Shown: positions 1-12,354, numbered from the stretch's first letter. The stretch: 64,000 bases of DNA from Flaccisagitta enflata (GCA_965153355.1 OZ231127.1:86924001-86988000), one strand, 5' to 3'. A program made the numbers and translations. The notes: generated by a model not told the origin, from the sequence alone.

Positions 1-144
1 ACAGCGTATCATGGCAGGACACAGCGTCTCGCCAAAAATCCATTTTGTGAAATCTATTTGTACATAGTCTGATATAATTGAATGAGGGATGGTAAGAATC
101 AAGTCTGATGTTGATAACTGCATTTGACGACGTCGCAACAGGAA

Positions 145-640
145 AAACAAGTCATCCAAGGATTGCACATGGTCAGCGGTACCCGATGCCCTGCTTAGAG
201 TGATCAACTGAGGAAGTGGGGTGAGAGCAGGGCATCAAGCTGATGACCAGTAAGACACAGGGTGAATTTTCGTATGTCCTGAGATGGCATAATTGAGGCG
301 TTTGGGGCAAATTTCCATGATACTCCATGGGAGTTAGCATTTTTTAATCTTTTCTTATTCTAACGGAATTTTCCATGTTATTCAAATGGAACTTGGCATT
401 TTTTCAATTTTTCTGTCAATTCAATGGGAAATTTACATTTTCTCAATTCTCCATCTTATTCAATGGAAATTTGAGGCTTGAGAAGCTTGGGGGGGGGGGG
501 AAGGGATGGACAGATGGACTGATGGATGTACTGACGGATGAACAGTTATATGGAAATTCAGCCCAGTGTCCTACAGGACATTGGTCCTTCGGCGCGGCTG
601 GCCAAAAAGAATGAACGCACGGGGGTTAAACGGACGAATA
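145..640. repeat. Foldback-type dispersed repeat, copy 1
   Basis: The left part has a GGTCAGCGGTACCC motif followed by a GCCCTGCTT segment. The middle (about 300-480) is AT-rich with repeated TTCAATGGAAATTT-like units. The right part has a GTGTCCTACAGGACATTGG segment. The same order of parts recurs at 11990-12350, 26265-26700 and 53705-54245. No coding capacity is seen. The outer limits are approximate because the left end is diverged. Confidence 0.55.
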
Positions 641-773
641 TCGTATGTTACCAGCTCACCTTCATATTGACTCTCCATCCCCCATCTAGATCAAAGTCCA
701 CTTACTCAAGGCACCCAAAAGCACATGCACTCAGCTACTCGCTCGTTACTGGCACATAGCACGTGAAGCAAAT

Positions 774-812
774 AACACGTAGCACGTAGCATGTAGCACG
801 TAGCACGTAGAC
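774..812. repeat. Short heptamer tandem repeat (CACGTAG)n
   Basis: Five to six copies of CACGTAG with one variant (CATGTAG). Nothing gene-like is seen between about 640 and 1480 apart from this. Confidence 0.7.
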
Positions 813-1479
813 GATAACTCGTTAACATAGAAGCAAAGATAGAAAAGAATTTGATAGCGCCTAAATAAAGAAGAAGGAATAGAAAAGATGGTTTGGATAT
901 CCCCTGCAACTGTCCAATATCCATCATTACAAGACGGTACCTGGCGAATAAAGTACAGTGGAGCACAGCTAGAGCGCATCCACTAGTAAGACATGCCCGC
1001 CTATAAGACGTACAACTTTTAATCCCATAAGAAATTTTGAAGTCATTTCTCCGACTCTATTAGCAATAAGGCAAGCAGGCAGCTTGGTCATAGGAGAATT
1101 CTGAGAACACTGGTAGCTTAGGCAAAGCTTATATAGTCTTAGTATTAGCAAGATTAGATTTTTTTCAAAATCATTTTTTTCCTGATTGGAAACGTGAAAA
1201 ATATCTCACGCCCCAGGCAAAAATACTCTACTAGATTTCTTATTGGGTAACTTATTCAAGTGAGTATTTTGACCAGCAAAAGTTGGGACAAAAATTTAAA
1301 AAATGAACAAATAAAACAATAAAAAGAGTGATGTTAATAATCTAAGATGCATTGTCCCTACATATGCGCTCTAGTGATGCTCAACTGTTCAGTTGAACTC
1401 TCGCCCTAACAGATTCTCTTTGGACGGACTTATGCTATTGGCCATCAAAAAAATATACATTTTCATATCCATTTGAGGT

Positions 1480-2145
1480 GGATTTCCATCACACTTGGAT
1501 CGAGGTTAATGAGGCCTTGGCCTCAATTCAGTCGAAGTGGGGTGTAATTGTACATGGCAGACTTTGTTAGGCAACAATAGATAAGAGAGGATTGTATGTG
1601 CGTTTGTGGCTGAGCTACACGATTTGATGTGAGCGCTTGTGGCTGGGCCGATCTGCGACGCGATGTGAAGGTGACACGCAGAGAGTACAATTTCATATCC
1701 ATTAGAAATGGCTTTCCGTTACTCTTGGGTCCGTTTAAGTGGAGTATGTCTGTACATGGCCATGGCAGAGAAAGATAAAAGAGGAGGATTGAACATCGCT
1801 CATGGCTGAGCTGAGATATGACTTGAAAATAACATGCAGAGATTACCATTTCATATCCATTTGAAATGGCTATCCGTTACTCTTGGGTCCGTTTAAATGG
1901 AGCGTGACTGTACATGGCCATGGCAGAGAAAGATGAGAGAGGAGGATTGAATATGCGGTAGTGGCTGAGCCAAGTTTCGATGTGATGTGGAGGTGACATG
2001 CAGAGATTACAATTTCCGTTACTCTTGGGTCCGTTTAAATGGAGCGTGACTGTACATGGCCATGGCAGAGAAAGAAGAGAGAGGAGAATTGAATATGCGT
2101 TGGTGACTGAGCTGTGATGTGACGTGAAAGTGACGAGTTTTATCT
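1480..2145. repeat. Tandem duplication, unit about 140-200 bp, four copies
   Basis: The segment TGTACATGGCCATGGCAGAG recurs at about 1751, 1909 and 2051, with a diverged copy at 1549. Each is preceded by TTACTCTTGGGTCCGTTTAA (partly decayed in the first copy) and followed by GTGACATGCAGAG. The copies differ by substitutions and small indels, so this is an old tandem array. No open frame runs through it. Confidence 0.75.
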
Positions 2146-2324
2146 GAGTCTGGATCTGACTTTGACTTTGACGGGTTTTTACAGCAAACTCAATCCCTTT
2201 CGGCTTATCTCTATTTTCAGCTTGCTTGCTTGCTTGTTCATGACAAATTTGATCCCTTTTGGCTTATCTCTCTTCTCTGCTGTTTTGCTTGCTTGCTTAT
2301 GACAAACCAATAATGTATTATCGG

Positions 2325-2519
2325 TTTCCTTTCTTTTCTTTTCTTTTCTTTTTTTTTTGCTTTTGCTTTTGCTTTTGCTTTTGCTTTTGCTTTTGCTTTG
2401 CTTTGCTTTGCTTTGCTTTGCCTTTTTTCCTTTCCTTTCCTTTCCTTTCCTTTCCTTTACTATCCTTTCCTCTCCTTTCCTTTCCTTTCCTCTCCTTTCC
2501 TTTCCGTTTATTTTTCTTT
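2325..2519. repeat. Pyrimidine-strand microsatellite (TTTTGC)n and (TTTCC)n
   Basis: Runs of TTTTGC, TTTGC and TTTCC/TCTCC with almost no purine other than the G of TTTGC. Open frames here on both strands are simple-repeat artefacts. Confidence 0.9.
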
Positions 2520-2623
2520 CGTTTCTTGGTGAGTGCTCATATCTGCTTGTAACCATTTATATGCCCGAGGATCGGTGACTTGATTGATCATTAATCTTTT
2601 ACGCAAACGTTTACATCACTGGC

Positions 2624-2844
<221 letters not shown>

Positions 2845-2849
2845 AATCG

Positions 2850-3465
2850 GTTGTACTTACTTTTCTGCTAGAAGCGTTAATTCGATCAGTCAGTTGGTCA
2901 GTTTGTCGGTCAGTTGGTCGCTCAGTTGGACTTGCTCTCACCTGAACAATGACGTTTTCTGTGAGTGGAGTGAATTCGTTTTCGCCTTCAAAGTCACTCC
3001 GGTTGATAGCGCCCATTCTTTGGTCATTCCCTGAGAAAACATTTTTAACAAACTTATAGCGGGTGCTCAACAACAAATGCTAAATCGTTCATGTTGCAAA
3101 CCGCACAGCAAACAGCGTACGGCGTTTGACTTGTAATGTGGGGGGTTGATTCATGTCACATGGTGGCAGAAACAGAGGCACACTTGACACATTGTGCCCT
3201 CGAACTATAGCTGAAATTGGCTTCAATCTCACCCATGAGCAGATCCGTGTTGATTTCCGATCTCTGAGGCGCGAGTGAAAAATCCGCCATTTTGAAATTT
3301 GAAATTTTTTGGAATGTCTCGCCCAATTTCTTGTTTGTCCGCTTTTAAAGTCTTTTCGTGGAATGAAAGGGATGCCAATGGCCAACGACGAAATGGTAGT
3401 GAAATGGCGTCAAACTGACGTTAATTGGATTCAAATGACGTCTAGTAGTTCATGAGAAGGTGGCA
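2850..3465. other. Intergenic stretch without recognised gene
   Basis: Unique-looking sequence. It contains a 98-codon minus-strand frame (3089-3385) with no recognisable motif, and a GTCAGTTGGTCAGTTTG tract near 2890 resembling the decayed tetranucleotide core of the CAAGGCC family. No function is assigned. Confidence 0.4.
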
Positions 3466-3469
3466 CACA

Positions 3470-3800
3470 ATGGTGGCTCAAATGTCGTCTAAATGGCGTT
3501 TAGATGTTGGCAAAATGGAAGGAAGAATGGTGGCAAAATGGCTGTTAAACTACGATGCACAAATTATGTCGAAACAGAAACAGTTTAGATTCGAAATGAC
3601 AGGGCGTGGGATGCCGATGTGGTGATGGCGACGAAATGGTGGTAAAGATGGCGCCTAAATGGCGTCTTAAGTGTTGCCAAAATGTAGGGAAAATGGTGGA
3701 CAGGTGGCTGCTCAATTACGATGTAAAAATGATGTCAAATGTCAAGCAGTATGTCATCGAAATGCCAAGGATGCCAGCAAGTGAGAATGGCGACGAAATA
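3470..3800. repeat. Decayed direct duplication rich in AAATGGCG motifs
   Basis: Two related stretches (about 3470-3600 and 3635-3760) share CTAAATGGCGT, TGTTGGCAAAATG/TGTTGCCAAAATG and a CTACGATG/TTACGATG segment in the same order. The 85-codon frame across it is a by-product of repeated ATGGCG-type words. Confidence 0.6.
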
Positions 3801-3847
3801 ATGATGAAAAATGGCGTCACATTATCGGGAGAAGGATGGCAAAGAAG

Positions 3848-3915
3848 CAACTTAACTGCTTAAACGATGCGGCAAAGTAGCAACTTAACTGCTTAAACGA
3901 TGCAGCAAAGCGGCA
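3848..3915. repeat. 33-bp tandem duplication
   Basis: CAACTTAACTGCTTAAACGA followed by TGCGGCAAAG is present twice in direct succession with one or two differences. Confidence 0.85.
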
Positions 3916-4014
3916 AAATGATAGTAATGTAAGATTTCCCTATTCGCGTCTGAGCTCCCGAGGGTTCTCGCTGCGATCTCCAATTTCGTTTATTCAAAAA
4001 AAAAAAAAAAAAAA

Positions 4015-4116
4015 AGTAATACAATCACTTGTAATTTCATTATGGAGATACACAGTGCGAAGGCAGAACAGAAGTTTGGCAAAGTTAATAATGAAGTGAT
4101 TGTATTAGTTTTACTT
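4015..4116. repeat. Short inverted repeat beside a poly(A) run
   Basis: AGTAATACAATCACTT at 4015 is mirrored by AAGTGATTGTATTAG near 4094-4108, giving a stem of about 16 bp around a loop of about 65 bp. A run of about 19 A precedes it. Confidence 0.5.
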
Positions 4117-4119
4117 CCG

Positions 4120-5715
4120 GTGCTTGCGATGACGATTCGCCAGCCCAAAAAAGTACTTTATTCTTTAATTTCAGTTCCTGAAAGAAAGGAGAGACGACAA
4201 ATCGAGGTTGCGTTAAGTTAGGTGTTAAACCGGAGACATTGTCATCCAGGCACGAGTCGGAAACTCAAGCATTATGAAACTGCTATCCCAGATCCACGCC
4301 CAAGAGCCTTGCCACTTTGCAGCATCAAATCCCTGTAGTGACAAAGAGCGGGTGATAGTTTTGGATTAAGATGATCATCCGTGAAAGCTGGTTATTGTTA
4401 GCGATATTCTGTGCAACAGGTGGTTTGAATTTAAACTAATAGTCGTTTGCGATGGCGCAGAGGCAGATATCGCTCACAAAACAAGGATCTTATCGACAGA
4501 CCGACCGTCCGATAACCTGACGCACCGAAGAATATTCGGACTAACAGGTTAAAGTAAAGCGTTTTGTAGTTGCAATCGATAAAGGCACAAGATGCAATTG
4601 CCGAAAGGACGATGTAATTTTTCATTATAGTAGCGGTGCCAGCGATCCGCCGGTAAGCGTGCGACATTTTTGTCTTTACATTTTATATAAGCAGAGTGGC
4701 CGCTGGGCTCCGGACTCGTATGCCGGCCGTTTCAATGATTACCTTGACAACATGATATTTCTATGATCCCTGCATGCATCTAGATCGGGAAAATTACCCG
4801 GAATATTGACCCCTAGCCATAGTTTTAGCCCTCTATTGCAACGACTATGATTTTTCCAGTCTCAAATTAAAGCGCGTTCGGACGCCGTAATTTAACAAAA
4901 TGGCGTAGTTTTGGTCACCATTTCCAGCGCAGCATAAATCACGTTTTTGGTCATATTGTTTAAACGGTTGGATGGATTTGCAAAATTCTATTTGTTTTCA
5001 TTTATTAACATAAAAGCTTGACTTCTGAGAAGGTCAAAAGAGATTTTTGTCCCTATGAAAAAAATCCGTGGGCCTTCCCAATTATAGGCGACGGAAAATT
5101 AAAGGAAGTTTGCGGAACCCCGCGGCCCACTTTTAACTAACCCGCTAGTCACAGAATTACGCTTGTGACAGATGCATAACTTTTGGGAGATGCATAACTT
5201 GAGGTAGTCTGCCTCAGATTCAAGCGTTTAGTTCCGAACCGAGACCTCAAATACTTACCATAAGGCATAACCTAGCCTCATGGACAAAATCTCAGGCCCA
5301 TTCCCCAAATCCCAGCGATCGGCCCAGATTTGAGTGCAATCAAGAGACGAGAAATTTTCAAAGCACAGGATATTATGAAGAGGGCAAAAAATCATTCTAC
5401 AGACTTTACCAGGTACTTACATGAATTTCGTCCGACGTTTTTCTCCTTATTGAAAAAAAAAAAATGAAATTCTTTTATCATTTGAATGAAATGAAAATCG
5501 TACCTTAAGGATCAGCAATCAATACTGATTTATGGTCACCATAAAAAAAAGTAAAGCGCGCACATGGAATTGCGCGCACACGTAAGGCACACGCAGTCGC
5601 GCAATTACGTCACATGACCAATCACACGCGCGCACGAACGAAGCAGAACGAAGCAACGAAGCGCGCAGAAACAACGTCGGCTCTGACTGCGCGTGAGAAG
5701 AAGACGGCCACCAGG
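4120..5715. other. Gene-free sequence, nothing recognised
   Basis: Unique-looking sequence without a supportable open frame, RNA gene or repeat family. A 78-codon minus-strand frame near 4431-4667 has no recognisable motif. A small direct repeat (GATGCATAACTT twice near 5170-5200) is the only structure seen. Confidence 0.4.
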
Positions 5716-6086
<371 letters not shown>

Positions 6087-6149
6087 AAAAAACAAACAAA
6101 CGCAAAACAGTGTGTTCACAGATGGAATGATGAAATGGCAAAAAATGGG

Positions 6150-6362
6150 AGAATTTGTTTAAAGTGACTCGATATCCCGCAATATCGGTCAGTTGGTCCG
6201 TCTGTCGGTTGATTACAATTTTTGTTGGGGGGGTTATGGGTGTTTTTTCAAATCACTGCTCTTGCCAAAATACCTGGCAAGCCTGTTTTCAACATTGCCA
6301 CTGCAATTGCCAACCGCACGTGAATTTGTTAGCCGTGTATTCGGCCTTGTTTCATCATTCAC
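6150..6362 (-). repeat. CAAGGCC element, diverged reverse copy
   Basis: Read on the minus strand, the order is the family order: CCGAATACACGGCTAAC head, GCAGTGGC segment, then a GACGGACCAACTGACC tetranucleotide core. It ends on the plus strand with CGGCCTTGTTT. Confidence 0.6.
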
Positions 6363-6455
6363 TGACATCCACAAACGGACGGAAAAACGGACAGAATGAC
6401 TCACATTAGTCACACAGTACCATGACGTAAACGGATTCATTTAATGGAGAAAATC

Positions 6456-6590
6456 TTTTTAGGTGCGACAAAGCACCTCTATTACTGGCTGTGTCCGTTG
6501 GTTGGTCGGTTGGTCTGTCTGTCGGTAACGCATTCGTTCGACAATCAACACGTCGCACCTATTGGCCTACTTGGCCTTGTTCTTTTACAT
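6456..6590 (-). repeat. CAAGGCC element, short reverse copy with altered terminal palindrome
   Basis: On the plus strand it runs TTTTAGGTGCGACAAAGCAC, CTCTATTACTGGCTGTGTCC, GTTGGTTGGTCGGTTGG and finally TTGGCCTTGTT. The usual GTCGCGTGCACGCGAC hairpin is replaced by GGTGCGACAAAGCACC, which keeps partial pairing. Confidence 0.6.
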
Positions 6591-7064
6591 AATTCTTGTC
6601 TATTGCCTCGATTTGGGGACGGGACAGAACATGATTTGGGCTTTGCCACTCGGGCATACGATTAAAGAGTGCTCAATTATATATACATCTTAAGTGTCAA
6701 AGGAAAACAGCATTAGATCATAACATCTACTTCCATGCCACACCCCCATATTTGCGTTGAAATAGATAAGGAATAGGAAGAGCAAGAAAAAACTATTATG
6801 TTTACAATGGGGAATGAGGGTGTGGCACGGAAGAAGTTCCCCTTGCCTGAGGGCGCTTTTTTTTTTAATTGAGTCTTGGTAAGACACCTTAAACACATTG
6901 CACATATGCCCGAATGGAAAAGCCTAAGTCATGTTCAATCGCGTCCCTCAGCCTCGATCCTTCATTTGTGCCTTCGCGTGCTAGTTTCATCATGTCATAT
7001 GATTTCATCTGATGTCAAGTCATATCAGGTTATGTTATACCATGTAATGTCATGACATTTAAAG
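6590..7064. other. Gene-free stretch with decayed TCATGT repeats
   Basis: Unique sequence followed from about 6985 by loosely repeated TCATGTCATATG-like words. The same words resume after the inserted element at 7849-7935, so that element split the tract. Confidence 0.5.
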
Positions 7065-7067
7065 ATA

Positions 7068-7846
7068 CAGGGAACACCCCGCCTACCGGGACGAAAGAAA
7101 ACGACATATCTCTGCATCTAAAAATAATGGATCAATTCTGAAAAAAGTTCCAGAGAGAGCTTTAGCCCCGATTTTGTTATCTATAAACTTTGTCATGCTG
7201 AGACCAAAACTTTGGCCGCAGTGTTACTTCTTATGTAAATCATGAAATCTGGAATTGCAAAAAATTGCGATTGTGATGTTTTAACAACATATCTTCAGTC
7301 TCTTGCCAAATCAAGACGAATCGAGCTATCATGCTGGGATTGGTCTTGAATGATAGATAATTCGATGTAGTTTCATGCTCCACCATTCATTTTGCCTACT
7401 TTTGATAATTTTTGAAAATTTAACCAAGTTTTACGATGAAAAAGTTGTATTTTTTGTTTTTTTATTCAATTGAGTAAATAATTTCGACGATTGAAACCTT
7501 GATGACGGTTTTTAAAGCTTTTTCATGAAACTACATTGATTCCCCATTCAATATAAAACAAATCTAAGTTTTTTCATCCAATCTTTGTTGTAATGGTTAA
7601 CATTAAAAGTGTTCAATTAAAGTACTTGGCAATTTTTTCGGAAGAAATTTCAAGAAATTTGTCAAATTTGGGCTTTTTTTTTCTATCTTTCAGTGTACTT
7701 TCAGTGTACTATTCAGTTATGATTTTTCTTGATGATATAAAATCGGTTAAAAAGATCTATCAGAATCTGTTTTCAAATCAAATTTCTCATTTTCAGAAGA
7801 GAAAATACATCGTTTTCTTTTGTCCCGGTTGGCGCGGTATTCCCTG
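7068..7846. mobile_element. Mariner-type MITE, TIR CAGGGAAyAC, TA duplication
   Basis: The left end reads TA-CAGGGAACACCCCGCC and the right end, reversed, reads TA-CAGGGAATACCGCGCC. The terminal repeats extend over about 40 bp (shared CCGGGACGAAAGAAAACGA / CCGGGACAAAAGAAAACGA). The 779-bp interior is AT-rich with no transposase. It contains one copy (reverse, about 7311-7365) of the internal module shared by several MITEs in this window. The host TCATGT tract continues on both sides. Confidence 0.85.
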
Positions 7847-7936
7847 TATATGTATTGTCATGGAATGTCATGTGATATCATGCGGTGTCATGTAATGTCA
7901 TATGAGGCAATATGATACAGACTGTATCATACAGTA

Positions 7937-8510
7937 CAGTGCGATGCATGAAAAAAGATACCAGCCAAAGTTCATATTTCAGGGACTTAAAATCAACTTT
8001 ATTAGGTTTTTCTTGGGAGATATTGACACCAAGCCAAAAGAGTTTGATCAAATTGTTTAAATTCTATGATAAAACAAAGATAAGGTATCAAAAACAGCAA
8101 TGAAAATTGTGACCTTTTTTTGCTGCTATCACAAAAGGAATGTTTTTACTTAAATCAATATAACTCTTAAACAAATTGAGCTACAGACGCCAGATACGAC
8201 CCAAATGGGAGCTATATAGAAGGGCTTTCCGAATTTCATGGAGTTTCATTAGTTATACCTCAATTTAAAGAATCTAGGTATGAATAAAGACAATTTTCAG
8301 AGTCATTTGAAGATCTGGCATCTATTGATAATACCTTGTTTTCAATTTATGATAAAATCTAGTCAAATTGACTGAAATGTCTGAGATTAGTGCCAATCAT
8401 TTCATTTCTTCCAACTCTTTGGATTCATCATGAAAAAAAGTTTTTAAAGTAATTTCTGAGCAGAGAAATCTTGAATACAAAATTTGAATCTTTTTTTATG
8501 CATCGCACTG
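7937..8510. mobile_element. MITE with TIR CAGTGCGATGCAT
   Basis: CAGTGCGATGCATGAAAAAA at the left is matched by the reverse complement of TTTTTTTATGCATCGCACTG at the right. A TA precedes the left end; the right flank is TT, so the duplication is imperfect. It is 574 bp and non-coding. A reverse internal module lies at about 8166-8228 (GAGCTACAGACGCCAGAT). The right end is 50 bp from the first readable codon of the damaged gene at 8560. Confidence 0.75.
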
Positions 8511-8559
8511 TTTTGCAAGAGCACCGCTAGAGGGCACCCGCTATTAATATTGGTCATGA

Positions 8560-9694
8560 GGTGCTTCTTATGAAAGCATCTTGGAAACCTACAGCAAGTA
8601 CGCTGCTACCAACTATGGTAAAGCTGTCATAGTTTTTGATGGATATAAAGAGTTTACAACCAAAGATATGACTCTTAAGCGGCGATTGAAGGGAAAAAAA
8701 GGAGTTAGCATTACATTCAGTCTGGATATGAATCTAACGGTCACAAAAGAGGCATTCCTCAGTGACCCAAAAAACAAACAACGATTCATTGACTTTCTTG
8801 GCGCCAAACTCACAAATCAGGCCTGCCAGGTTTTTTATGACCAAGCAGATGCAGACCTTCTCATTGTCCAAAAGACAATCGAGTCAGCATCCCCAATGGA
8901 TACAGTTTTTGATTGGAGATGACACAGATTTACTTGTCCTCCTGTTACATCATTTGCCTCTACATGGCAAAGATATTTTTTTTGCTTCAGATCGCAAGAA
9001 AAATACAAAAGGACGAGCGTGGAACATTAAAGAGGTCAAAGCAAAACTAGGCTCTTTTGTTTGCAAACACATACCATTTTTGCATGCGTTTTTAGGGTTT
9101 GACACAACATCTTGTTTATTTGGTATTGGAAAAGGGTCCATTATCAAAAAATTCAAAGAGAATAAATCTCTCCAGCAAGCAGCAATAGTCTTTGACAATC
9201 CAAATGCCACTCGGGCCCAGATCGATCATGCTGGTGAAACTGCATTTGTTGTAATGTACAATAGGAAAAAATCAGATACCTTAGATGGCCTGCGATACAA
9301 AAAATATTGTGACAAAGTTGCCACAAGCTTGACACAAGTGGACCCTAAAGTTTTGCCTCCCACCTCTGCTGCTGCCGAATTTCATAGCAGGTGAGTCTTT
9401 CTGCAAACAAATCAATGGAAAGATCCCCAATGTGATTTGATTGCAGAGGAGTGGGGATGGGTCCGGAAAGATACTGGATTGCATCCTGTACTGATGGATA
9501 TGCCACCAGCCCCTGCTGAGCTTTTAAAGATCATTCGATGCAATTATACCACTGATTGTGCAACTGCTAGATGCACTTGCAAGAAACATGGGATGAAATG
9601 CTAAATGGCTTGTGGGCATTGTCGAGGCTCCTCATGTTCAAATGCCAACACATTTGTTGAAGATGGAGACGATAGTGATTCTGAAGAAGGCTAG
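8560..9694 (+). pseudogene. Broken gene of a repetitive, transposon-like protein family (PIN/FEN-like core, Cys-rich tail)
   Basis: One protein can be followed through two frames. The first part (8560-8922) contains AVIVFDGYKEFTTKDMT and QADADLLIVQKTIESA. The second (from about 8905 to 9694) contains GDDTDLLVLLLHH, HAFLGFDTTS and, at the end, IAEEWGWV and a CNYTTDCATARCTCKKHG-type Cys cluster. From general memory this matches a large animal family of multi-copy uncharacterised proteins, probably mobile-element derived, whose acidic motifs suggest a PIN or flap-nuclease-like fold; I could not search for it. Damage: one extra T in the T-run at 8905-8909 shifts the frame just before GDDTD; TGA at 9392-9394 interrupts H-S-R/V-F-L-Q; TAA at 9602-9604 interrupts the Cys cluster. 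The usual GCDTTS reads GFDTTS. There is no ATG at the front and TGA lies at 8557, so the 5' end is missing or truncated, perhaps by the adjacent MITE. GTGAGT at 9391 could serve as a donor, but the sequence after it still reads as family protein. Confidence 0.75.
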
Positions 9695-9879
9695 ATCTAA
9701 ACTGTAATCACTGTTATGACCGTTGTTGTACAGTTTTATCACATTTTTGTATTACATTTTTCTCTTTTCAAATGTGGGATTTCCATTGTGGGAAACATTA
9801 TTAAAATGCTTAAGCTTTAGGTGATCATTACATAAGCTAGTTATCATAAACCAGCATTTTCATAGACCCAAAGATTGAA

Positions 9880-10083
9880 TCTTTTTAGTCGCAAGCATGC
9901 AACTTTATAACCCGCAATGTTGGTCGATCTGTTGGTTGGATGGTCCATCTGAAATGCATAGCCTTTATGGAATTTTTGGGCAGTTTTCTCATTGCTGCTC
10001 CTGCCCAAACATAAGGTTAGCCTTTTTTATCACTGCCCCTGTCCACCTGCACAAAAGTAGCCGTGTATCTGGCCTTGTTGTTT
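9880..10083 (-). repeat. CAAGGCC element, reverse copy
   Basis: Begins TTAGTCGCAAGCATGCAACT (decayed terminal palindrome). It continues with GTTGGTCGATCTGTTGG, GCTGCTCCTGCCCAAA and GCCCCTGTCCACCTGCAC, and ends GTAGCCGTGTATCTGGCC then TTGTT. The order is that of a full but degraded copy. Confidence 0.65.
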
Positions 10084-10258
10084 AAATTTGAACAATATAC
10101 TATGAAAATAAGCGGTTGATAGGCTGTTTCAGGATACCTAAAAACATTTTTTTATGTAATTCCTCAAAAAGATATCATGGATGAGTACAAACATGATATT
10201 TAAAGATTTTATACAAAGTTTTATATTACTTTTTACATTTTTAAAAATTTTCTTTATA

Positions 10259-10872
10259 CCGGGTCATCCACCTGAGTTGTCGGATTCTGTTAAGCTTATA
10301 TTCATTGATGCTATGAGACATGGATTAGAAATAGATCGAGTCCTAAAGAGTATAGTTTGACATTTTTTGTATCAAAATTTCAGCCATTTTGGTCGAGCAG
10401 TTTGTGTTTTACACAAATTTGAAGTGCTACAAGTATATTCCAATCTGACGGATTTGCCATTAGAACTTAAGAATTCTGCTTGCCTTTATTTTCATTATTT
10501 CCTAAATATTCATACTGTTGAGACACAAAAAATCTCGAATGAAGGTCAAACTGACTGAGTTATTTCCAAGTCACTTCAAAATTGTCACTGATTGAAGCCT
10601 TTTTAGGATTGATGGCTTATATGATTCAAAAAGAATTGTGATGTTAACTTGCACAATTCCTGGAATTTTTTGAAAAATCTGCCCAGTCCTGAAAGAGAGG
10701 CTTTTACTTCAAATCCATGTTGAAGACAAACTGCTTGACCAAAATGGATGAAACTTTGACACAAAAAATGTCAATATATACACTTTAAGACAAAATCAAT
10801 TTCAAATTCATGACTTTTAGCACCTGTGAGTAAAAGCTTTACGGAATCCGACAACTCAGCTGGATGACCCGG
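10259..10872. mobile_element. Mariner-type MITE, TIR CCGGGTCATCC, TA duplication
   Basis: Ends are TA-CCGGGTCATCCACCTGAG and, reversed, TA-CCGGGTCATCCAGCTGAG. Inverted similarity extends about 45 bp (GTTGTCGGATTC). Length 614 bp with no transposase frame. The element at 43514-44346 has the same outer ends. Confidence 0.9.
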
Positions 10873-10898
10873 TATGAATTTGCATCAATTTCGCCCTA

Positions 10899-11881
10899 CA
10901 GTATGATTTTTTTCAAATGAAACAAAAGATGACGACATAAATCCTAAACGAATCAACATAATCAAATTCTGAAAAAAACGCCTGAAACAGTAGGTTAGTG
11001 CATTTATTCATGCCAAATTTCAGCATTCCAACTCAAGTAGTTTAGCCTCAATCACTTTTTAAAGTCAAACTATGAATCATCCGAAATAACTTTTTTTTAA
11101 CCATGGCAAAAGAAAAAGAGTGAACTACTTGTTTGTCAGTGTTTAACATCCAAGCAATGAGAAAAAACATAGCAAAATCTATGCGAATCTATGCGAAAGA
11201 TCTTTCAAATGAGACCTTGCTGGATATCCTAGCTCTATCCGTTTAGAAATGCCATTAGAATGAAGACTAGGTAGTCAAGAAAGCGGAATTTCACAACATG
11301 ATTTTCATGGGTTATCTTTATTCTAACTTAAAAATCAAATGCATTGAGTCAGAAATTTGTTCTTGGTCCCATTTTAAAGAAAATTTGAAGCTCTTTAATT
11401 TGCTCATGGATAACAAGTAGCTAAAACAATCCTGAGCTGCATTATTGAAAAAAACGAAAAGACAAAAATTACTCATTGGAAAAAAATTGAAATGATCATT
11501 TTTTTCAATCAGTGATTTTTTTCTTCAAACCTTTGCCATTTCTAAACGAATGAAGCTACAATTACCAGCAACGTCGCGTTTGGAAGAATTTTTGCAGAGC
11601 TTTCAAACGGTCATGGATTTTCTATGATTCAGGTCCTTGGTTAAGCCAAAATTAGCAAAACAAAGTGTTTGCCTTTTTTCTTTGCCATAGGAGTAGGAAG
11701 AAATTGATATCTTCACTTTAAATGTAAATTGAAGCTAAACTACTTGAGTCGGAATGCTGAAATTTGGCATGAATAAATGCACTAACCTACTCTTTCAGGG
11801 TTTTTTTTCAGAATTTGATTATGTTGATTCGTTTAGGATTTATGTTGTCATCTTTTGTTTCATTTGAAAAAAATCATACTG
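10899..11881. mobile_element. MITE with about 160-bp inverted ends, TIR CAGTATGATTTTTTTC, TA duplication
   Basis: The left arm (10899-11060) and the right arm (about 11720-11881) are near-identical in reverse orientation, for example GTAGGTTAGTGCATTTATTC against GAATAAATGCACTAACCTAC. It has TA on both sides, is 983 bp and non-coding. It contains two internal modules, forward at about 11190-11257 and reverse at about 11533-11603. About 300 bp of its interior is found again at 24780-25085. Confidence 0.9.
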
Positions 11882-11989
11882 TACTTCTTATGCGTTTACA
11901 AACAGCCCAACCAGCCACTTTACAGAGGTCATATTTGGCTAGATTTTTTTCTTAGCTTAGCACAACCCGTGTACAGTGCAAAAACACAA

Positions 11990-12350
11990 AAAAACTCTGT
12001 ATTACATTTTTGTTAAGGTGGATTTTGTTAAATCCCTCCTCTAATAGGAAATTGACAAAATACAAACTTCCCATTGAATAACATAGAAAATTGATGAAAA
12101 TTGAGAAAAATGTAAAATTCCCATTGAATACCATGGTAAATTGGGGAGAAATTGAAAAAATGCAAAATTCTTATTAAATAACATTGAAAGTTGCTACCAA
12201 GGCCTCAAATATGCCCTCTCAGGACGTCTGGAAATTCACCCCCGTGTCCTACAGGACATCGGCCCTTTAAGGCTCCAATTCTTCAGCTAATCACTCCAAG
12301 CAGGGCACCGGGTACCGCTGACCATGTGCGATCCTTGGATGACTTGTTGT
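11990..12350. repeat. Foldback-type dispersed repeat, copy 2
   Basis: AT-rich units of about 45 bp (CCCATTGAATAACAT, CCCATTGAATACCAT, TTATTAAATAACATTG) lead into CACCCCCGTGTCCTACAGGA, CATCGGCCC and then GGGTACCGCTGACCATG. This is the reverse order of copy 1. Confidence 0.55.
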
Positions 12351-12354
12351 ACTT

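Noticed and set aside
8581-8583. TTG as a start codon for the broken gene
   Set aside because: Bacterial-type starts do not apply in an animal genome; the reading frame simply continues upstream to a stop at 8557.
9391-9446. 56-bp intron in the PIN-like gene (GTGAGT to TTGCAG)
   Set aside because: The segment itself encodes residues that continue the family alignment (VFLQTNQWK, IAEEWGW), so the TGA is better seen as a nonsense change.
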